From the NCBI RefSeq assembly GCF_009857745.1, contig NZ_WWEN01000003.1:558001-622000 (forward strand): a stretch of 64,000 nucleotides of DNA. Direction: 5' to 3'. Both the position numbers and the translations under genes were made by a program. This stretch comes from Thalassovita mangrovi (GTDB lineage: Bacteria; Pseudomonadota; Alphaproteobacteria; Rhodobacterales; Rhodobacteraceae). Within the stretch, counting starts at the first letter, position 1; every line of letters starts with the position of its first letter. The notes beneath the pieces are model-generated. The model was not told the DNA's origin and searched no databases. It saw nothing but the letters and a program-made list of their open reading frames with translations. Positions 61,701 through 64,000 of the stretch are shown one piece after another.

Positions 61701-64000
61701 AGGGCGAAAACCTGATCCCGCTCGACGTGACGGATGACTGGGGCGCGGGGGCTTACGTGACGGCCTCGGTAGTCCGGCCGATGGATGTGAGCGCCGGGCG
61801 CAACCCGGCGCGGTCGCTGGGGCTGAGCTATGCCAAGGTCGATCCCGGCGACAAGCAGTTGCAGGTGCGCCTCGACGCCCCGGCGGAGGCCGATCCGCGC
61901 GGGACGCTCGCCGCATCGGTGCAGGTCGAGGGCGTGAAGGAGGGCGAAACCGCCTATGTCACCGTCGCGGCGGTCGACGTGGGCATCCTGAACCTGACCG
62001 GATTCCAAAGCCCCGATCCGTTCGGCCACTATTTCGGTCAGCGCCGTCTGGGCGTGGAGATCCGCGATCTGTATGGCCGGTTGATCGACGGGATGAACGG
62101 CGCGATGGGGCAGGTGCGCTCGGGTGGTGATGCCGGGATGGGCGCCGGGTTCCAGTCGCCGCCGCCGACCGAGGAACTGGTCGCCTATTTCACCGGCCCG
62201 GTCGAAATCGGCGCGGATGGCAAGGCAAGCGTCAGTTTCGACTTGCCCGCCTTCAACGGCACGGTGCGGCTGATGGCGGTGGCCTGGTCGCCAACCGGCG
62301 TGGGGCAGGCCGAGGCGGATGTTCTGGTGCGCGACCCGGTGGTTGTCACCGCCAGCCTGCCGCGCTTCCTGTCGCCAGGCGATGAAAGCCGTCTTCTGCT
62401 GGAAATCGTCCACGCCACCGGCCCGGCGGGGCGGATGGGGTTGGACGTGACCGCCGATGGCGTTGTGCTCGATCCCGCCTCGGTGCCGTCGGGCGTGACG
62501 CTGGCCGAGAAGGGCAAACAGGTGCTGAGCCTGCCGGTCACGGCGGGCGAGGTCGGCGATCACGCGATCCGGGTGGCGCTGACCACGCCGGAGGGGCGGC
62601 AGTTGATCAAGGACCTGACCATCGGGGTGCGCAACAACGATCCTGAGGTGTCGCTGACGCAGCGCTTCACGCTCGACGCGGGCGATACCTTCACGCTGGA
62701 CGGCGATGTCTTTGCCGGGCTGCGCCCGGGCAGCGGATCGGCGGTGGTGACGGCGGGGCCGTTGGCGCGGCTGAACGCGCCGGCGCTGCTGGCCTCGCTC
62801 GACCGCTACCCCTATGGCTGCACCGAACAGGTGACCAGCCAGGCGATGCCTTTGCTGTATCTCAGTCAGCTCAGCGACGCCTTGGGGTTGGGCAATCGCG
62901 ATCGCATCAACAAGCGGGTCGATCAGGCGGTGGAAAAGGTGCTGACGCGGCAATCCTCCAACGGGGCCTTCGGGCTGTGGCGGGCCGGGTCGGGGGATTT
63001 CTGGCTCGACGCTTACGTGTCCGATTTCCTCAGCCGGGCGCGCGCCGAAGGGATCGCGGTGCCCGATACCGCCTTCCGCATGGCGATGGACAACCTGCGC
63101 AACCGGGTGAATTACAGCCCCGATTTCGACGAGGGCGGCGGCGACCTGGCCTATGCGCTGATGGTGCTGGCGCGCGAAGGCGCGGCGGCGATGGGCGATT
63201 TGCGCTACTATGCCGACGTGAAGGGCGATGCCTTCACCACGCCCTTGGCGGCGGCACAGCTCGGTGCGGCTTTGGCCTCCTACGGGGATCAGACAAGGGC
63301 CGACGCGATGTTTGCCCGCGCGGCAAGGATGCTGCAGCGCCTGCCGGATGAAGGCGCGCGTGTGCTGCGCGCCGATTACGGCACCCACTTGCGCGATGCC
63401 GCCGGTGTTCTGTCGCTGGCGGTCGAGGCGGGCAGCATGGCGGTGGATCGCGACGCGCTGGTGCAGCGTGTCGGGGCCGCCGGGAGGGCGATGTCGACGC
63501 AGGAAGCGTCCTGGTCGCTGTTGGCGGCCAAGGCGCTGGTGCAGGACCCGTCGATGACCGGGCTGGAAATCGACGGGCAGCCCGCGACAGGCCCCTTCGC
63601 CCGGATGTTTGAGGATCGGGTCGGCGCGCAGCCGATGGCGATCCGCAACGTGTCGGGATCGGCCACGCCGATCACCCTGACCACCACCGGCGTGCCCGAG
63701 GGCGGCGTGGATCAGGGCGGTTATGGCTTCCGCATCGACCGCAGCTATTACACGACAGAGGGCCAGCAGGTGACGCTGGATCAGGTCGAAACGGGGATGC
63801 GGCTGGTGACGGTGCTGAAGGTGACCCCGTTCGAGGATGGCGGCGCGCGGCTGATCGTCAACGACCCGCTGCCGGCGGGGTTCGAGATCGACAACCCGAA
63901 CCTGCTGCGACAGGGCGATATCGGGGCCTTGGATTGGCTTGACCCGGCAGACACCGAATACAGCGAATTCCGCGCCGACCGGTTCCTTGCGGCGGTGGAT
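58715..64000 (+). CDS. Alpha-2-macroglobulin family protein with N-terminal PAN domain (runs off right edge)
   Basis: 1762 codons are visible with no stop. The signal peptide (RRVLSAVFAALCLLSPAAA) has no lipobox cysteine, unlike E. coli YfhM. Residues about 28-85 look like a PAN/apple domain with paired cysteines (CERACLADPNCKAFTF). Macroglobulin domains follow, with an A2M bait-region neighbourhood and the A2M signature around EELVAYFTGPVEIGADGKAS. The thioester motif GCTEQ lies in DRYPYGCTEQVTSQ at about residue 1370, with the Cys and Gln needed for the covalent trap kept. It should bind attacking proteases in the periplasm. Such genes often precede pbpC, which may lie to the right. Confidence 0.92.
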   Translation, partial: MRRVLSAVFAALCLLSPAAAEEAVPQRHYILTRDVDFYGSDLQALFDTDFDACERACLADPNCKAFTFNEKSNACFPKSDITDRQPYAGAWSAEIVESPAGLGADAAARAAAAPFLGDSDIKAARDQAQRIGWTHPAGQYSLEALLNAAQDRRQQKDWINAMRWMGGAVSHSDAPDQWLEYARLSLLAAEADKNNKYRYRSRALSAAINAYLRAANPALAANSLQLMAQAFEANDRGRDMIPALRLALDRQPNWAELSDALDDAIGKYGFRITEHVAESDSAAPRICAEFSDPLVKSGVDYTPFVKLPATDMAVTVSGNRLCVDGLDHGQRYSLTFREGLPAASGETMAKDVTITQYVRDRSASVRFSGRAYVLPKSPDAALPVETVNVDVLDLTLRQVSDRNMLRVFQSHYFGRPLNYWEETDFGALIGEQVWTGKGEVQNELNRDMTTRLPLGDIIADLPAGIYALSAEVPGADPYEDPLATQWFVLSDLGVTTLSGVDGLHVFVRGLGDAEPVTGATATLISQSNRVLGEVQTDAEGHAHFDAGLTRGLGAAAPALLTVAQGDRDLTFLSLKDPAFDLSDRGVEGREPSPPIDVFLTTDRGAYRAGETIHATVLARDGTVAAIGGLPVTAILTRPDGVEYARSLSSQDKAGGHVFAFGLGDSVPRGSWRLDIKADVDQPALASQTVLVEDFLPERIDFTLSLPDYDLRPGDEPPLTVEAKYLFGAPAGGLSVDGSVVLSEAEELKGYPGYRYGRQDESFYKRTEFFGGGETDDQGVAVMPLPLPAMENADRPLTAEVRVNVAEGSGRPVERRLKRDLAPANPIIGIKQMFDGVVPEGGEAQLQVIALGPDLSQIDMPVRWTLNRVTHRYQWYQQWGSWNWEPITTRKPISSGEAMLGADPLTVSVPVEWGNYELVVERQGGDYVSASSSFYAGWYAPADVSTTPDTLELSLDKPAYGSGEVAQLRLVPRYAGKALVTVMSNRVIAMKAVEVSEGENLIPLDVTDDWGAGAYVTASVVRPMDVSAGRNPARSLGLSYAKVDPGDKQLQVRLDAPAEADPRGTLAASVQVEGVKEGETAYVTVAAVDVGILNLTGFQSPDPFGHYFGQRRLGVEIRDLYGRLIDGMNGAMGQVRSGGDAGMGAGFQSPPPTEELVAYFTGPVEIGADGKASVSFDLPAFNGTVRLMAVAWSPTGVGQAEADVLVRDPVVVTASLPRFLSPGDESRLLLEIVHATGPAGRMGLDVTADGVVLDPASVPSGVTLAEKGKQVLSLPVTAGEVGDHAIRVALTTPEGRQLIKDLTIGVRNNDPEVSLTQRFTLDAGDTFTLDGDVFAGLRPGSGSAVVTAGPLARLNAPALLASLDRYPYGCTEQVTSQAMPLLYLSQLSDALGLGNRDRINKRVDQAVEKVLTRQSSNGAFGLWRAGSGDFWLDAYVSDFLSRARAEGIAVPDTAFRMAMDNLRNRVNYSPDFDEGGGDLAYALMVLAREGAAAMGDLRYYADVKGDAFTTPLAAAQLGAALASYGDQTRADAMFARAARMLQRLPDEGARVLRADYGTHLRDAAGVLSLAVEAGSMAVDRDALVQRVGAAGRAMSTQEASWSLLAAKALVQDPSMTGLEIDGQPATGPFARMFEDRVGAQPMAIRNVSGSATPITLTTTGVPEGGVDQGGYGFRIDRSYYTTEGQQVTLDQVETGMRLVTVLKVTPFEDGGARLIVNDPLPAGFEIDNPNLLRQGDIGALDWLDPADTEYSEFRADRFLAAVD

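Overview
The window looks like a chromosomal piece of a high-GC alphaproteobacterium of the Rhodobacterales (Roseobacter group). The pointers are a CcrM-type GANTC methyltransferase, the leuS-lptE-holA block, a DUF3576 lipoprotein, a dciA/dsbA/mutY neighbourhood, a small Gram-negative porin, NnrU and YggT-family membrane proteins, and many tightly overlapping genes. No transposase, integrase, phage gene or CRISPR array was seen. The species call is inference; no search was run.

Region 1 (1-19727) is a cell-surface and secondary-metabolite locus. At the left edge a protein with an N-terminal formyltransferase domain runs off the window. It is followed on the same strand by a rhamnosyltransferase-like GT2 and a 2126-residue single-module polyketide synthase (KS-AT-KR-DH-ACP-TE). 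Next come a Wzx-type flippase, another GT2, four GT4-like or GT2-like partners on both strands, a Wzy/ligase-like membrane protein, a secreted esterase-glycosidase-RTX chimera and an ExoY/WbaP-type priming sugar transferase. Together they provide priming, sugar addition, flipping and polymerisation, plus a secreted processing enzyme, of a surface polysaccharide. The polyketide enzymes sit in the same strand block, so an acylated or lipid-linked glycan is possible but unproven. No Wza/Wzc export genes are visible.

Region 2 (19728-20831) is a 1.1 kb non-coding stretch with a promoter candidate, 20-bp-spaced direct repeats, an iterated heptamer and a nested inverted repeat.

Region 3 (20832-38149) is mostly core genome: glutathione S-transferase, holA, lptE, leuS, an inserted glycosyltransferase, a DUF3576 lipoprotein, a strongly expressed porin, a TPR-sulfotransferase, yggS, a CoA-transferase, a DsbA-like oxidoreductase, dciA, mutY, an AlkB-type hydroxylase, ccrM and rnhB.

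Region 4 (38191-50504) mixes small secreted proteins, a membrane-anchored winged-helix protein, a LacI repressor, tRNA-Arg(CCT), an aminotransferase, NnrU, an NAD salvage set (pncA, a TfoX-like gene, pncB), a ribbon-helix-helix gene pair, an Hsp70-like YegD, TrhO, an MFS transporter and ArfB.

Region 5 (50505-64000) starts with a candidate structured RNA with its own promoter and terminator. It continues with a queuosine-precursor transporter, a phytase-like esterase, MepA, a UMF1 transporter, a thioesterase, YggT, RecQ, YaaA and a large alpha-2-macroglobulin that runs off the right edge.

Intergenic repeats that follow gene 3' ends (36110, 36160, 39856, 48743) form one recognisable family.
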